Shown: positions 25,053 through 32,536 of the stretch, one piece after another
Position numbering within the stretch: position 1 is the first letter of the stretch
Layout of the letters: every line of letters starts with the position of its first letter
From: CAXBCP01 sp047638395
GTDB lineage: Bacteria > Pseudomonadota > Alphaproteobacteria > MPNO01 > UBA830
DNA: 64,000 nt
Assembly (NCBI GenBank): GCA_047638395.1
Contig: JBLIMV010000018.1
Span: 1 to 64,000, forward strand
Reading direction: 5' to 3'
Program-made: the position numbers and the translations under genes
The notes under the pieces: generated by a model
The model's database searches: none
Seen by the model: only the letters and a program-made list of their open reading frames with translations
Told to the model about the DNA's origin: nothing

Positions 25053-25970
25053 TCAGACCTTTTCGACTTCCGGGCGGCCAAGCAACCCGGTTGGCCTGAA
25101 AATCAGCACCAGCACGAGAATGGCAAACGCCGCAACGTCCTTATATTCGAGCGAGAAATAGCCGGACCAGAAAGCTTCTATCAGGCCGATGAGCAATCCG
25201 CCGAGCATAGCGCCCGGTATAGACCCGATCCCGCCGAGAACCGCCGCCGTAAAAGCCTTAATGCCAGCCAGAAAGCCGATATAGAAGTCGATCACCCCGT
25301 AGTACAGGACCACCAGGAAACCGGCCACGGCCGCCAGCGCCGCCCCCATCACGAAGGTCAGCGAGATCGTGCGATCGACATTCACACCGAGCAATGAAGC
25401 CATGGTGCGGTCCTGCTCGCACGCGCGCTGCGCGCGCCCGAGCGATGTCCGGGCGATCATCAGCGAAAACGCCGCCATCAACACAACGGTGGTCACGATG
25501 ATACCGATCTGCATGTAACTCAGCACAACTGTGAAGCCGTCGTCGCGCCTCATCAGCTCAATATTGCCCTGGACGATCGGCTGAAGCGTCTTGTTGCGGG
25601 CACCCTGCGTAAGCTGGATATAATTGCCGAGCGCGATAGACATCCCGATCGCCGAAATCAGCGCGGCAAGACGTGGCGAACTTCTCAACGGCCGATAGGC
25701 GACGCGCTCAAGCGTCCAGCCATAAACCGCCGTCAGGATCATGGCGACGATCAGCACCACGAACAGGGCCACAATGACGGACCCACCGGCCAGAGATTCG
25801 AGCAGCATAATACAGATCAGCGATATGAAAGCGCCGATCATATAAATCTCGCCGTGGGCGAAATTGATCATACCGATGATCCCATAGACCATCGTGTAAC
25901 CAATCGCGATCAGACCGTAGATAGCCCCAAGGGTCAGGCCGTTTATGAGCTGCTGTAGGAAATATTCCAT
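25053..25970 (-). CDS. livH: Branched-chain amino acid ABC transporter permease LivH
   Basis: 305 residues, about eight membrane helices. Diagnostic blocks: LINGLTLGAIYGLIAIGYTMVYGIIGMINFAHGE, RACEQDRTMASLLGVNVDRTI (ATPase-coupling loop) and FLAGIKAFTAAVLGGIGSIPGAM. It opens the livH-livM-livG-livF-DUF6867 operon; livK lies last. The upstream neighbour is the small DUF6898 gene, 33 bases away on the same strand. Confidence 0.96.
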   Translation of the reverse strand: MEYFLQQLINGLTLGAIYGLIAIGYTMVYGIIGMINFAHGEIYMIGAFISLICIMLLESLAGGSVIVALFVVLIVAMILTAVYGWTLERVAYRPLRSSPRLAALISAIGMSIALGNYIQLTQGARNKTLQPIVQGNIELMRRDDGFTVVLSYMQIGIIVTTVVLMAAFSLMIARTSLGRAQRACEQDRTMASLLGVNVDRTISLTFVMGAALAAVAGFLVVLYYGVIDFYIGFLAGIKAFTAAVLGGIGSIPGAMLGGLLIGLIEAFWSGYFSLEYKDVAAFAILVLVLIFRPTGLLGRPEVEKV

Positions 25971-26003
25971 CTAGTTCCAATAGTTTTGGCGCCGACCACG
26001 CCA

Positions 26004-26195
26004 TTAATCCTTTTTGGAAAGAACGTAATTCAACTTATTGATAGCATTGCGCTTCAACAGCTCTTCACCGGCCGATGCTGGCCCCATAATAGATACTTCC
26101 ACCATGGATTTGGTGTCTATGGCGGTCACCTTAACGGCGTTGCCTATCTGCTGAAATTCGACAATTACTTCTCTGCCGGTCGCCGGGTTTGCCAT
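26004..26195 (-). CDS. Small conserved protein, DUF6898 type
   Basis: 63 residues from ATG 26195, with GGGAGG seven bases upstream; a frame back to 26303 has no such site. The sequence is ATGREVIVEFQQIGNAVKVTAIDTKSMVEVSIMGP followed by GEELLKRNAINKLNYVLSKKD, in pieces here: VIVEFQQIGNAVKVTAID is a likely beta hairpin. I recognise it as a DUF6898-like protein conserved in alphaproteobacteria with unknown function. It precedes livH and may be cotranscribed with the liv operon. Confidence 0.75.
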   Translation of the reverse strand: MANPATGREVIVEFQQIGNAVKVTAIDTKSMVEVSIMGPASAGEELLKRNAINKLNYVLSKKD

Positions 26196-26411
26196 TTGCC
26201 TCCCTGTTTCTGAGGTTTTGGGCGCCGAGGTGTTAACACCTTCTGGAACGCTGTTATTTACGAGAACGCCCCGGATCGTGGGTGTTTGAAGGACACCGCG
26301 CAAGTAAAAACGATCTTAATTTCGTTTAACGAATCGTTAACCCGGAAAGACGCAAACTGCCAAGGCGCCTATCGGCAGTGAAGGTGGCAGCTTTTATTGG
26401 TTTATCGATCC

Positions 26412-28208
26412 ATGGATTCACTCGAAAGACCGGAAACATCGACGCGTGCCAGCGGGTACCCGCTGGTATTTGCGGGCGCCATCGCTGTTGCTGTATGCGG
26501 CGGATTGACCGGTGCATTCCTCGTCGCCACTCCGCATCTTTCGGCGATATTCGCGCTTGCAACGCTCACGCTACTCGGTGGAACTTTGTGGCTCATGAGA
26601 AAACTCATGCGCACCGGGCGCCCGCCGATCGGAACAGCCGACCCGGCGATAGATCCATCGGACTGGAAACTGATCGCGGAGCATCGCCTGCAAGGTGTCG
26701 TGGACAGCATCTCCGACGGCTTCGTGCTTTGGGACAAAGACAACCGGTTGCTCTTTCACAATCGCCAGGCAACGCGCCACGATTGGCCAACCCCGTCAAA
26801 AGGGATGCACTTCGACCAGTATGTCACTGACACCTTCCCTCTCCTGGATGAACGCACAACCGGCGGCGACCCACAGAGATGGCTCGAACAACGCCGTCTA
26901 TGGCTGTCAGAGGCACATCATTCGCATGAAGTGCGCGCCAAGGACGGCACCTGGTCACTGTTGACTGAACGCCGAACGCCGGACGGCGGCACGGTCACAA
27001 CCTACACAGATATTACCGAAGCGAAGATAAGCCAGCGTGTACGCGCACTCAGCGAAAGGCGGCTTGCTCACGCACAGGCCCTTGCGCGAATCGGCATTTT
27101 TGAATGGGACGCAAGAGGATCCGACATGTTCTGGTCGGATATCATGTACGAAATCGTTGGCCTGCCGACCGATTCCCCGCCTTTGGATTTTTCCCAATAC
27201 CTGCTTCTCGTTCACCCGGAAAGCCGCGACCTCGTTCGCTCCACCTTCCGGCGCCTGCTGACCTCGGGCGGAAAATACAATCAGGAATACGAGATTATCA
27301 GGCCAGATGGCCAGATCCGTGCGGTTCGCGCCGAAGCAGAAGCGGTTCTCCACGCCGATGGCTCGGTCATACGTGTTCTCGGTTCGGTACACGATCAGAC
27401 ATCGGCAAAACGGGTCGAGACCGCGCTGCGCGAGGCCAAGGAAGCAGCGGTTACCGCCAACAACGCCAAATCTGAATTTCTGGCCAATATCAGCCATGAG
27501 CTGCGCACACCTTTGAACGCCGTCATCGGTTTTTCAGAGGTGATGATCCAGGAAGTCTTCGGCCCGGTCGGCAACGACCGTTACCGCGAGTACGCAGGCG
27601 ACATCCGTCAAAGCGGCGTTCACCTTCTAGGGGTAATAAATGACCTGCTCGACTACTCGAAGCTGGAAGCAGGGCGGGTCGAACTACACGTAGAGGACAT
27701 ATCTCCCGCCGCCATCATGGACAAATGCATCCGGATGATGCGGCAGCGGGCTGAAGCGGAGGATCTCACTCTGTTGACCGACACCGGCGATGCAGAAGAC
27801 ACGGTTATCCGGGGCGACGACAGGAAGATCACGCAGGTCATCCTCAACCTGATGAGCAACGCCATCAAATTCACGCCTGCCGGCGGCTTGATCAGGCTTT
27901 CTATCAGCCGATCCGGCGACGGCGTCGACATCGTGGTTTCCGATTCCGGCATTGGCATGTCCGCGAATGACATCGAGCTCGCCCTGGCGCCTTTCGGTCA
28001 GGTCGACAGCTCGCTCAACCGCGAATACACCGGGACCGGACTCGGCTTGCCGCTTTCGAAATCGCTGGTCGAATTGCACGGCGGCACGATGACAATCGAT
28101 AGCATGCCGGGCAAAGGCACAACCTGCACCGTGCACCTGTCGTATCATATGACGGAAGGCACCCAACGCCCTCCCCTGCGTCTTGTATCGGGGGGACAGG
28201 CCGGATAG
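26412..28208 (+). CDS. Membrane-anchored PAS sensor histidine kinase
   Basis: About 598 residues. Two membrane helices lie at about residues 17-62, followed by a PAS domain (VDSISDGFVLWDKDNRLLFHN), a second PAS_3-type domain (RIGIFEWDARGSDMFWSDIM to VIRVLGSVHDQTS) and the kinase core. His362 is in FLANISHELRTPLNAVIGFSE; the N box is NLMSNAIKFTPAGG, G1 VSDSGIGM and G2 GTGLGLPLSKSLVELHGG. The linker FGPVGNDRYREYAGDIRQSG is characteristic of alphaproteobacterial PleC/DivJ-like kinases. I chose ATG 26412; a TTG at 26397 is possible. No response regulator is next to it, so it is an orphan kinase. Confidence 0.93.
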   Translation: MDSLERPETSTRASGYPLVFAGAIAVAVCGGLTGAFLVATPHLSAIFALATLTLLGGTLWLMRKLMRTGRPPIGTADPAIDPSDWKLIAEHRLQGVVDSISDGFVLWDKDNRLLFHNRQATRHDWPTPSKGMHFDQYVTDTFPLLDERTTGGDPQRWLEQRRLWLSEAHHSHEVRAKDGTWSLLTERRTPDGGTVTTYTDITEAKISQRVRALSERRLAHAQALARIGIFEWDARGSDMFWSDIMYEIVGLPTDSPPLDFSQYLLLVHPESRDLVRSTFRRLLTSGGKYNQEYEIIRPDGQIRAVRAEAEAVLHADGSVIRVLGSVHDQTSAKRVETALREAKEAAVTANNAKSEFLANISHELRTPLNAVIGFSEVMIQEVFGPVGNDRYREYAGDIRQSGVHLLGVINDLLDYSKLEAGRVELHVEDISPAAIMDKCIRMMRQRAEAEDLTLLTDTGDAEDTVIRGDDRKITQVILNLMSNAIKFTPAGGLIRLSISRSGDGVDIVVSDSGIGMSANDIELALAPFGQVDSSLNREYTGTGLGLPLSKSLVELHGGTMTIDSMPGKGTTCTVHLSYHMTEGTQRPPLRLVSGGQAG

Positions 28209-28243
28209 AAGCGACGGTCCTTCCCGCTACCCGGTCAATTGCC

Positions 28244-28687
28244 ATGCCCTCACTCGATCTCCCTGCCAACGTATTCACCGTGACCCGGGAGATCCGTTTT
28301 TCGGACTCCGACCCGGCCGGAATAGTGTTCTATGCCGAGTTTTTTCGGATGTTCAACGATCTGTTCGAGGACTGGCTGGTGAAACGGCTGGGGATTGATT
28401 TCGCGCACCAGTTTGAAACCGAACAGCGCATGTTCCCTCTGGTTCACGTCGAGGTCGACTTCAAGGCCGCGCGCCGGATGGGCCAGAAAATGGATATGAG
28501 TCTGGTTCTCAACCGACTTGGCCGTTCATCGATTGGCTACGACATTATCTGCCATGATAACGGGCTCGAAATTCTTCATGCGCAGTTCGTGACCTGCGTT
28601 GCATCCAAAAAAACGATGGAAACGATCGAAATTCCGGCTGATATCCGGATTCGCATGGAAGAATATATGTCGGCGTGCCGTAACTAG
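28244..28687 (+). CDS. Acyl-CoA thioesterase of the 4-hydroxybenzoyl-CoA thioesterase (hotdog) family
   Basis: 147 residues. Diagnostic active site REIRFSDSDPAGIVFYAEFF with the catalytic Asp, then LVHVEVDFKAARRMGQKMDM and a C-terminal FVTCVASKKTMETIEIP. Such enzymes hydrolyse acyl- or aroyl-CoA in the cytoplasm. Substrate is not indicated. It starts 35 bases after the histidine kinase and may be cotranscribed; it converges on a MarR gene with a 10-base gap. Confidence 0.9.
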   Translation: MPSLDLPANVFTVTREIRFSDSDPAGIVFYAEFFRMFNDLFEDWLVKRLGIDFAHQFETEQRMFPLVHVEVDFKAARRMGQKMDMSLVLNRLGRSSIGYDIICHDNGLEILHAQFVTCVASKKTMETIEIPADIRIRMEEYMSACRN

Positions 28688-28697
28688 CGGGCGGGGA

Positions 28698-29267
28698 TTA
28701 GCGTATCGGCGAAAAATCCGCGCAGATTTTGTCGAGTTCAAAGGAATTAAAGAGTTCCCCGGAAACGCCGCACCGGCAACCGATTGAATTCGTCTCGGAA
28801 CACGCTTCGGGTTGATAGTAAGTACACCCCAGGCACGGGCCAAATTCCGGGATATTCTGATGCTTCTGGACAATATTGACGAGACGCTCCAGGCCAGAGA
28901 CAACACCTAGCTGCTCGGTATTCGAAAATGGCGACAATGCGTCATGTATCTGGCCAAGCGGGTCTTTCTCGATAAGCGCGATGCCCGCCGGCGTCACAGC
29001 AATTTCGACCGCACGTCGGTCTTCTACCTTGCGCGTGCGCTTGATCAGGCCTTTGCTCTCGAGTGCTTTGAGCGTTTGCGACACAGTGCCCTTGGTAGAC
29101 CCCATAAAGTCCGCCAGCGTTCCTGGCGAACAGCTGTTGCGATTTGCCCGGGCGACGAATCGAAGCGCCTCCCATTGGGCCGGGTTGAGACCTTCGGCAA
29201 ATTGCAATGAATGCGCAATCCGACTGAGACGGTCGACGAGTTCAACGATTTTCGCACGTTCGGGCAT
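28698..29267 (-). CDS. MarR-family regulator with cysteine-rich C-terminal tail
   Basis: About 189 residues. The winged helix-turn-helix is NPAQWEALRFVARANRNSC, GTLADFMGSTKGTVSQTLKALESKGLI and KVEDRRAVEIAVTPAGIAL. Beyond the usual MarR length there is a tail with six Cys in the pattern C-x2-C-x7-C-x7-C-x-C-x15-C (from GPCLGC to LDKICADF), suitable for a zinc or iron-sulfur site. A redox- or metal-sensing function is inferred. The start at 29267 has only a weak site; a frame to 29324 exists but enters the promoter region. It is divergent from rpoH, with a 15-bp palindrome at 29343 between them. Confidence 0.87.
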   Translation of the reverse strand: MPERAKIVELVDRLSRIAHSLQFAEGLNPAQWEALRFVARANRNSCSPGTLADFMGSTKGTVSQTLKALESKGLIKRTRKVEDRRAVEIAVTPAGIALIEKDPLGQIHDALSPFSNTEQLGVVSGLERLVNIVQKHQNIPEFGPCLGCTYYQPEACSETNSIGCRCGVSGELFNSFELDKICADFSPIR

Positions 29268-29342
29268 ACGCACTTGTCCACAGTATTTGCCGTTTTTCCG
29301 CCAAACGGGCGCAATTAGACACAATTTGACACGAGAATGACG

Positions 29343-29357
29343 GCTTAACAGTTAAGC
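29343..29357. promoter_or_regulatory. 15-bp palindrome, likely MarR operator
   Basis: GCTTAAC-A-GTTAAGC is a perfect 7-1-7 inverted repeat 76-90 bases before the marR start and 150 before rpoH. Its length and symmetry fit MarR-type operators. Autoregulation of the divergent marR gene, possibly with effect on rpoH, is inferred. Confidence 0.6.
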
Positions 29358-29387
29358 GTAACATAAATCACGACACGCCAAAAACAA

Positions 29388-29445
29388 TGTCGAGTCGAAA
29401 ATAACTTGAAATCAGGCCAATCGTCCCGATATTATCGACTCGACA
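29388..29445. repeat. 11-bp inverted repeat flanking the rpoH promoter
   Basis: TGTCGAGTCGA (29388-29398) and its exact reverse complement TCGACTCGACA (29435-29445) are 36 bases apart. Each arm holds two tandem GTCGA units. The arms bracket the putative -35 and -10 elements, so a protein bound to both would cover or loop the promoter. No regulator is identified. Confidence 0.75.
29405..29432 (+). promoter_or_regulatory. Heat-shock (RpoH)-type promoter of rpoH
   Basis: CTTGAAA at 29405-29411, a 13-base spacer, then CCCGATAT at 29425-29432. The RpoH consensus is CTTGAAA - 11-16 bases - CCCCATNT, so only one base differs. It lies 75 bases before the rpoH start and suggests that this sigma factor gene is read by an RpoH-type holoenzyme. 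Confidence 0.65.
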
Positions 29446-29454
29446 CAAAGACGG

Positions 29455-29498
29455 CTTTCACCTCTCGGGTGCGTGTGAAAGGCAAACCTTCATAAAGG
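29455..29498 (+). promoter_or_regulatory. Possible structured 5' leader of rpoH
   Basis: In the leader, CTTTCAC (29455-29461) can pair with GTGAAAG (29475-29481). Further on CCTT (29487-29490) can pair either with AAGG upstream (29479-29482) or with the AAGG of the ribosome site (29495-29498), with four-base loops in both cases. These are exclusive structures, the second hiding the ribosome site. Stems are short, so this is only suggestive of a thermosensor. Confidence 0.3.
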
Positions 29499-29506
29499 AT
29501 GGTCCC

Positions 29507-30385
29507 ATGGCTGTTGCGAACGGAAACTACCCTGACAAGAATGACCGCCGTTACATCTCGGCCGCGATGGACGCTCCAATGCTTGAGCGCGAATACGAAG
29601 TACAACTCGCACGCCGCTGGAGAGATGAAGAAGACGCAGATGCACTGCATGAGATCATTGAAGCGCACATCCGCCTGGTAGTTCGCATCGCAACAAAGTT
29701 CAAAGGGTACGGGCTCCCCATCGGCGACCTGATCCAGGAAGGTAACCGGGGCCTGCTGGAGGCGGCAAACCGCTTCGATCCCGACCGCAACGTCCGGTAT
29801 TCGACCTATGCGACCTGGTGGATCCTGGCCGCCATGCAGGAATATATCGTGCGCAATTCGTCGATTGTCCGGATCGGCACGACACCGGCCCAGAAGAGCC
29901 TGTTTTTCAACCTGCGCAAACTGCGCGCCAAACTGACCGATAATCTGGCCGCCCGGATGACCGAGGAAGAGCGCGAGATGATTGCCCGCGAGCTTAGTGT
30001 TCCTCTGGCGGCGGTCGAACGAATGGAATCGCATTTCTCGCGGCCCGACCAGTCGCTCAATGCAACCATCGGCGATAGTGACTCATCGGATGAATTTGTC
30101 GATCTGCTATCCGACGACTCGCCGACACCGGAAGCAATCGTCGGTGACCTGATCGATAGCGAGACTCGGGCGAAATGGATCGCTGATGCGATGGAACATC
30201 TGACCCAGCGGGAACGCGAAGTCATTACCCGGCGGTTCCTGAAGGACGACAAGATCACCCTTGCCGAGATCGGCGAGACGTTCGGCGTCACGAAGGAGCG
30301 TATTCGCCAGATTGAAGGCAAGGCGCTGTCCAAACTTCGTGAGGCTCTGCAGGACAAGGTTACCGACGGCACCATGCTGAACTAA
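29507..30385 (+). CDS. rpoH: RNA polymerase sigma factor RpoH (sigma-32 type)
   Basis: 292 residues. Region 2 is HIRLVVRIATKFKGYGLPIGDLIQEGNRGLLEAANRFDP and YATWWILAAMQEYIVRN; the RpoH box, which distinguishes sigma-32 from other group members, is seen as QKSLFFNLRKLRAKL. Region 4 is LTQREREVITRRFL, LAEIGETFGVTKERIRQIEGKAL. It directs transcription of heat-shock genes. Alphaproteobacteria often have two or more RpoH; which this is cannot be told. It has an RpoH-type promoter in front, is divergent from a MarR gene and ends in a strong terminator. Confidence 0.95.
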   Translation: MAVANGNYPDKNDRRYISAAMDAPMLEREYEVQLARRWRDEEDADALHEIIEAHIRLVVRIATKFKGYGLPIGDLIQEGNRGLLEAANRFDPDRNVRYSTYATWWILAAMQEYIVRNSSIVRIGTTPAQKSLFFNLRKLRAKLTDNLAARMTEEEREMIARELSVPLAAVERMESHFSRPDQSLNATIGDSDSSDEFVDLLSDDSPTPEAIVGDLIDSETRAKWIADAMEHLTQREREVITRRFLKDDKITLAEIGETFGVTKERIRQIEGKALSKLREALQDKVTDGTMLN

Positions 30386-30408
30386 GCCGTAAGTATGCTG
30401 CGAAACGC

Positions 30409-30443
30409 AAAAAAGCGGCGCTTTTCTCAAGCGCCGCTTTTTT
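30409..30443. terminator. Bidirectional terminator after rpoH
   Basis: AAAAAAGCGGCGCTT (30409-30423) pairs with AAGCGCCGCTTTTTT (30429-30443), loop TTCTC. It separates rpoH from the convergent second MarR gene. Confidence 0.95.
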
Positions 30444-30458
30444 ATTCTCTATTCGAAA

Positions 30459-30941
30459 TCAACCGAAAGCTGGGTTTGCCGCCGGTGTCTGACGGCCGCC
30501 ATACCGAAGATCTTCGGTCCAGAACCTCTCGAGCGAAACAAGAGATGCATTAACCGATTTCAGTTCTTCCGCAAGCGGGCTGTCAGCAAGTTGTGTCGTA
30601 TGCCGTTCGTGAAGGCCGGCGATAAGGTCGCAAACTTCGAGACCTTTCTGCGACACCCGAACACGGACCGAGCGGCGATCATGAGGAGAACGCTCCTGCT
30701 CCAGATACCCGTTCTCGACCATCTTCTTCACGTTGTACGAAACGTTGGACCCGAGGTAATATCCGCGGTTGGTCAGCTCCCCTACGGTAAGCTCTTCCTT
30801 GCCGATATTGGACAGGATCAGGGCCTGGATATTGTTGATATCGACAACCCCGGTTCGATCCAGCTCGACCTTGATGACCTCAAGAAACTGGCGATGGAGC
30901 CTTTCGATAAGGCGGATAATCTCGAAATATGATTCTTTCAC
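30459..30941 (-). CDS. MarR-family transcriptional regulator
   Basis: 160 residues. HTH and wing: VDINNIQALILSNIGKEELT, VGELTNRGYYLGSNVSYNVKKMVENGYLEQERSPHDRRSVRVRVS, here in parts; the GYYLGSNVSYNVKKM recognition helix is distinctive. It has no Cys cluster, unlike the other MarR gene. Length and the recognition helix are like LdtR-type regulators of alphaproteobacteria, which respond to cell-wall or stress signals, but this is low-confidence. It is convergent with rpoH and divergent from metY across 288 bases. Confidence 0.88.
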   Translation of the reverse strand: MKESYFEIIRLIERLHRQFLEVIKVELDRTGVVDINNIQALILSNIGKEELTVGELTNRGYYLGSNVSYNVKKMVENGYLEQERSPHDRRSVRVRVSQKGLEVCDLIAGLHERHTTQLADSPLAEELKSVNASLVSLERFWTEDLRYGGRQTPAANPAFG

Positions 30942-31229
30942 CGGTTCAATCCTTTGGACCAGGCGTGATGGGACAAAACGTCGAGCTTAGACTGCCACGC
31001 AAGCCTTAATTTTTGTTTAAATACATCACCAATCGACTTACCGGGTCCCTTGGGAGGGCTCGGACCGCGTTTCTTCCCCGGAATCCGGCACCTGCCGCGA
31101 CGCGCGACAACGGTTGATAGTGTCCATAAACACAGGCACAAAGCACTGGCGAAAAGAACAGGCCGAAAGCTCAGGGACGAGTTAGGGGAAACGCCGTCGC
31201 AATACGGCATCTGATTGAAAGGAAATTCT

Positions 31230-32525
31230 ATGGGTACGGACAGCAAGAACCCGGAGACGATTGCTTTACACGCCGGTTGGCGGAGCGACGATGCGACAAC
31301 AGCGGTCGCGGTGCCGATCTATCAGACCACCTCCTACCAGTTCAACAGCACCGAACATGCCGCGAACCTGTTCGGCCTCGCAGAGATGGGCAATATCTAT
31401 ACCCGGATCATGAATCCCACGAACGATGTTCTTGAGCAGCGCCTTACTGCCCTTGAAGGCGGCGCAGCGGCACTGTCCGTCGCTTCCGGGCAGGCTGCTT
31501 CTGCGATGGCAGTCCAGAACATCACGCGTGCCGGCGACAACTTCGTCGCTTCCACAGATCTGTACGGCGGTACGTGGAACCTGTTCGCTAACACGATGAA
31601 GGACATGGGCATCGAGTGCCGCTTCGTCGACCCGAGCGACCCGCAGGCATTCGCCAATGCCACCGACGACCGGACCCGGTGCTATTACGCCGAAACACTG
31701 CCCAATCCGAAGCTGAAGGTATTCCCGATCAAGGAAGTCGCCGAGATCGGCCGCAAGCTGGGTGTCCCGCTGATTATGGACAACACGGCGGCGCCAATTC
31801 TCTGCCGCCCGTTCGACCATGGCGCGGCCATTGTGATGTATTCGACCACCAAATATATCGGCGGCCACGGTACCTCCATCGGCGGCATGATCATCGATGG
31901 CGGCAATTTTGACTGGGAAGCACACAAGGAACGCTTCCCGATGCTGAATGAGCCTGATCCGAGCTATCACGGTGCAGTCTGGACCGAAGCCGTCAAACCG
32001 ATGGGCCCGGTCGCCTATATCATCAAGGCGCGGGTCACACTGTTGCGCGACATGGGCGCGGCCATGAGCCCGTTCAACGCGTTCCAGTTCATCCAGGGGC
32101 TAGAGACTTTGCCGCTGCGCATGCGCGCCCATTGCGAAAACGCCGCAGCTGTTGCCGCCTACCTGTCGAACCACGACAAGGTTGCACAGGTCATTCATCC
32201 GAGCGTGATGGACGGTGAAGACCGGCGGCGTGCCGATGCCGTGTTGTCCGGCGGTTATGGTGGGCTGGTCGGGTTCGATTTCGGTGACGGCGGCAAAGCT
32301 GCAGGTCAGAAATTCATCGATTCCCTGAAGCTGTTCTATCACGTCGCCAATATCGGCGACTCCCGCAGCCTCGCCATCCACCCGGCCACAACGACCCATT
32401 CGCAGCTGTCGGCCGACGAGCAACTCCAGACGGGCGTCACCGATGGGTATGTCCGTTTATCGGTCGGGATCGAGCATATCGACGATATCATCGCCGATCT
32501 CGATCAGGCGCTCGCAGCGGTATAG
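31230..32525 (+). CDS. metY: O-acetylhomoserine sulfhydrylase-type PLP enzyme
   Basis: About 431 residues. Cys/Met metabolism PLP fold: ETIALHAGWRSDDATTAVAVPIYQTTSYQF, NIYTRIMNPTNDVLEQRL, SVASGQAASAMAVQNIT, and the PLP lysine in VMYSTTKYIGGHGTSIGG. MetY makes homocysteine from O-acetyl- or O-succinylhomoserine and sulfide. Length ~430 and the GGTWNLFANTMKDMGIE block point to MetY rather than MetB/C. The ATG at 31230 has GAAAGGA upstream. Upstream 288 bases contain a small GCCGT-ACGGC hairpin (31193-31208) but no recognisable SAM riboswitch. hemB follows after 11 bases. Confidence 0.92.
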   Translation: MGTDSKNPETIALHAGWRSDDATTAVAVPIYQTTSYQFNSTEHAANLFGLAEMGNIYTRIMNPTNDVLEQRLTALEGGAAALSVASGQAASAMAVQNITRAGDNFVASTDLYGGTWNLFANTMKDMGIECRFVDPSDPQAFANATDDRTRCYYAETLPNPKLKVFPIKEVAEIGRKLGVPLIMDNTAAPILCRPFDHGAAIVMYSTTKYIGGHGTSIGGMIIDGGNFDWEAHKERFPMLNEPDPSYHGAVWTEAVKPMGPVAYIIKARVTLLRDMGAAMSPFNAFQFIQGLETLPLRMRAHCENAAAVAAYLSNHDKVAQVIHPSVMDGEDRRRADAVLSGGYGGLVGFDFGDGGKAAGQKFIDSLKLFYHVANIGDSRSLAIHPATTTHSQLSADEQLQTGVTDGYVRLSVGIEHIDDIIADLDQALAAV

Positions 32526-32536
32526 GACGTAGTCCG

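Noticed and set aside
29268..29324. Upstream start for the Cys-rich MarR protein
   Set aside because: The extra 19 residues do not belong to the MarR fold and would cover the promoter region.
30942..31229. SAM riboswitch before metY
   Set aside because: I could not match SAM-I, SAM-II or SAM/SAH consensus; only a small GCCGT-ACGGC hairpin is present.
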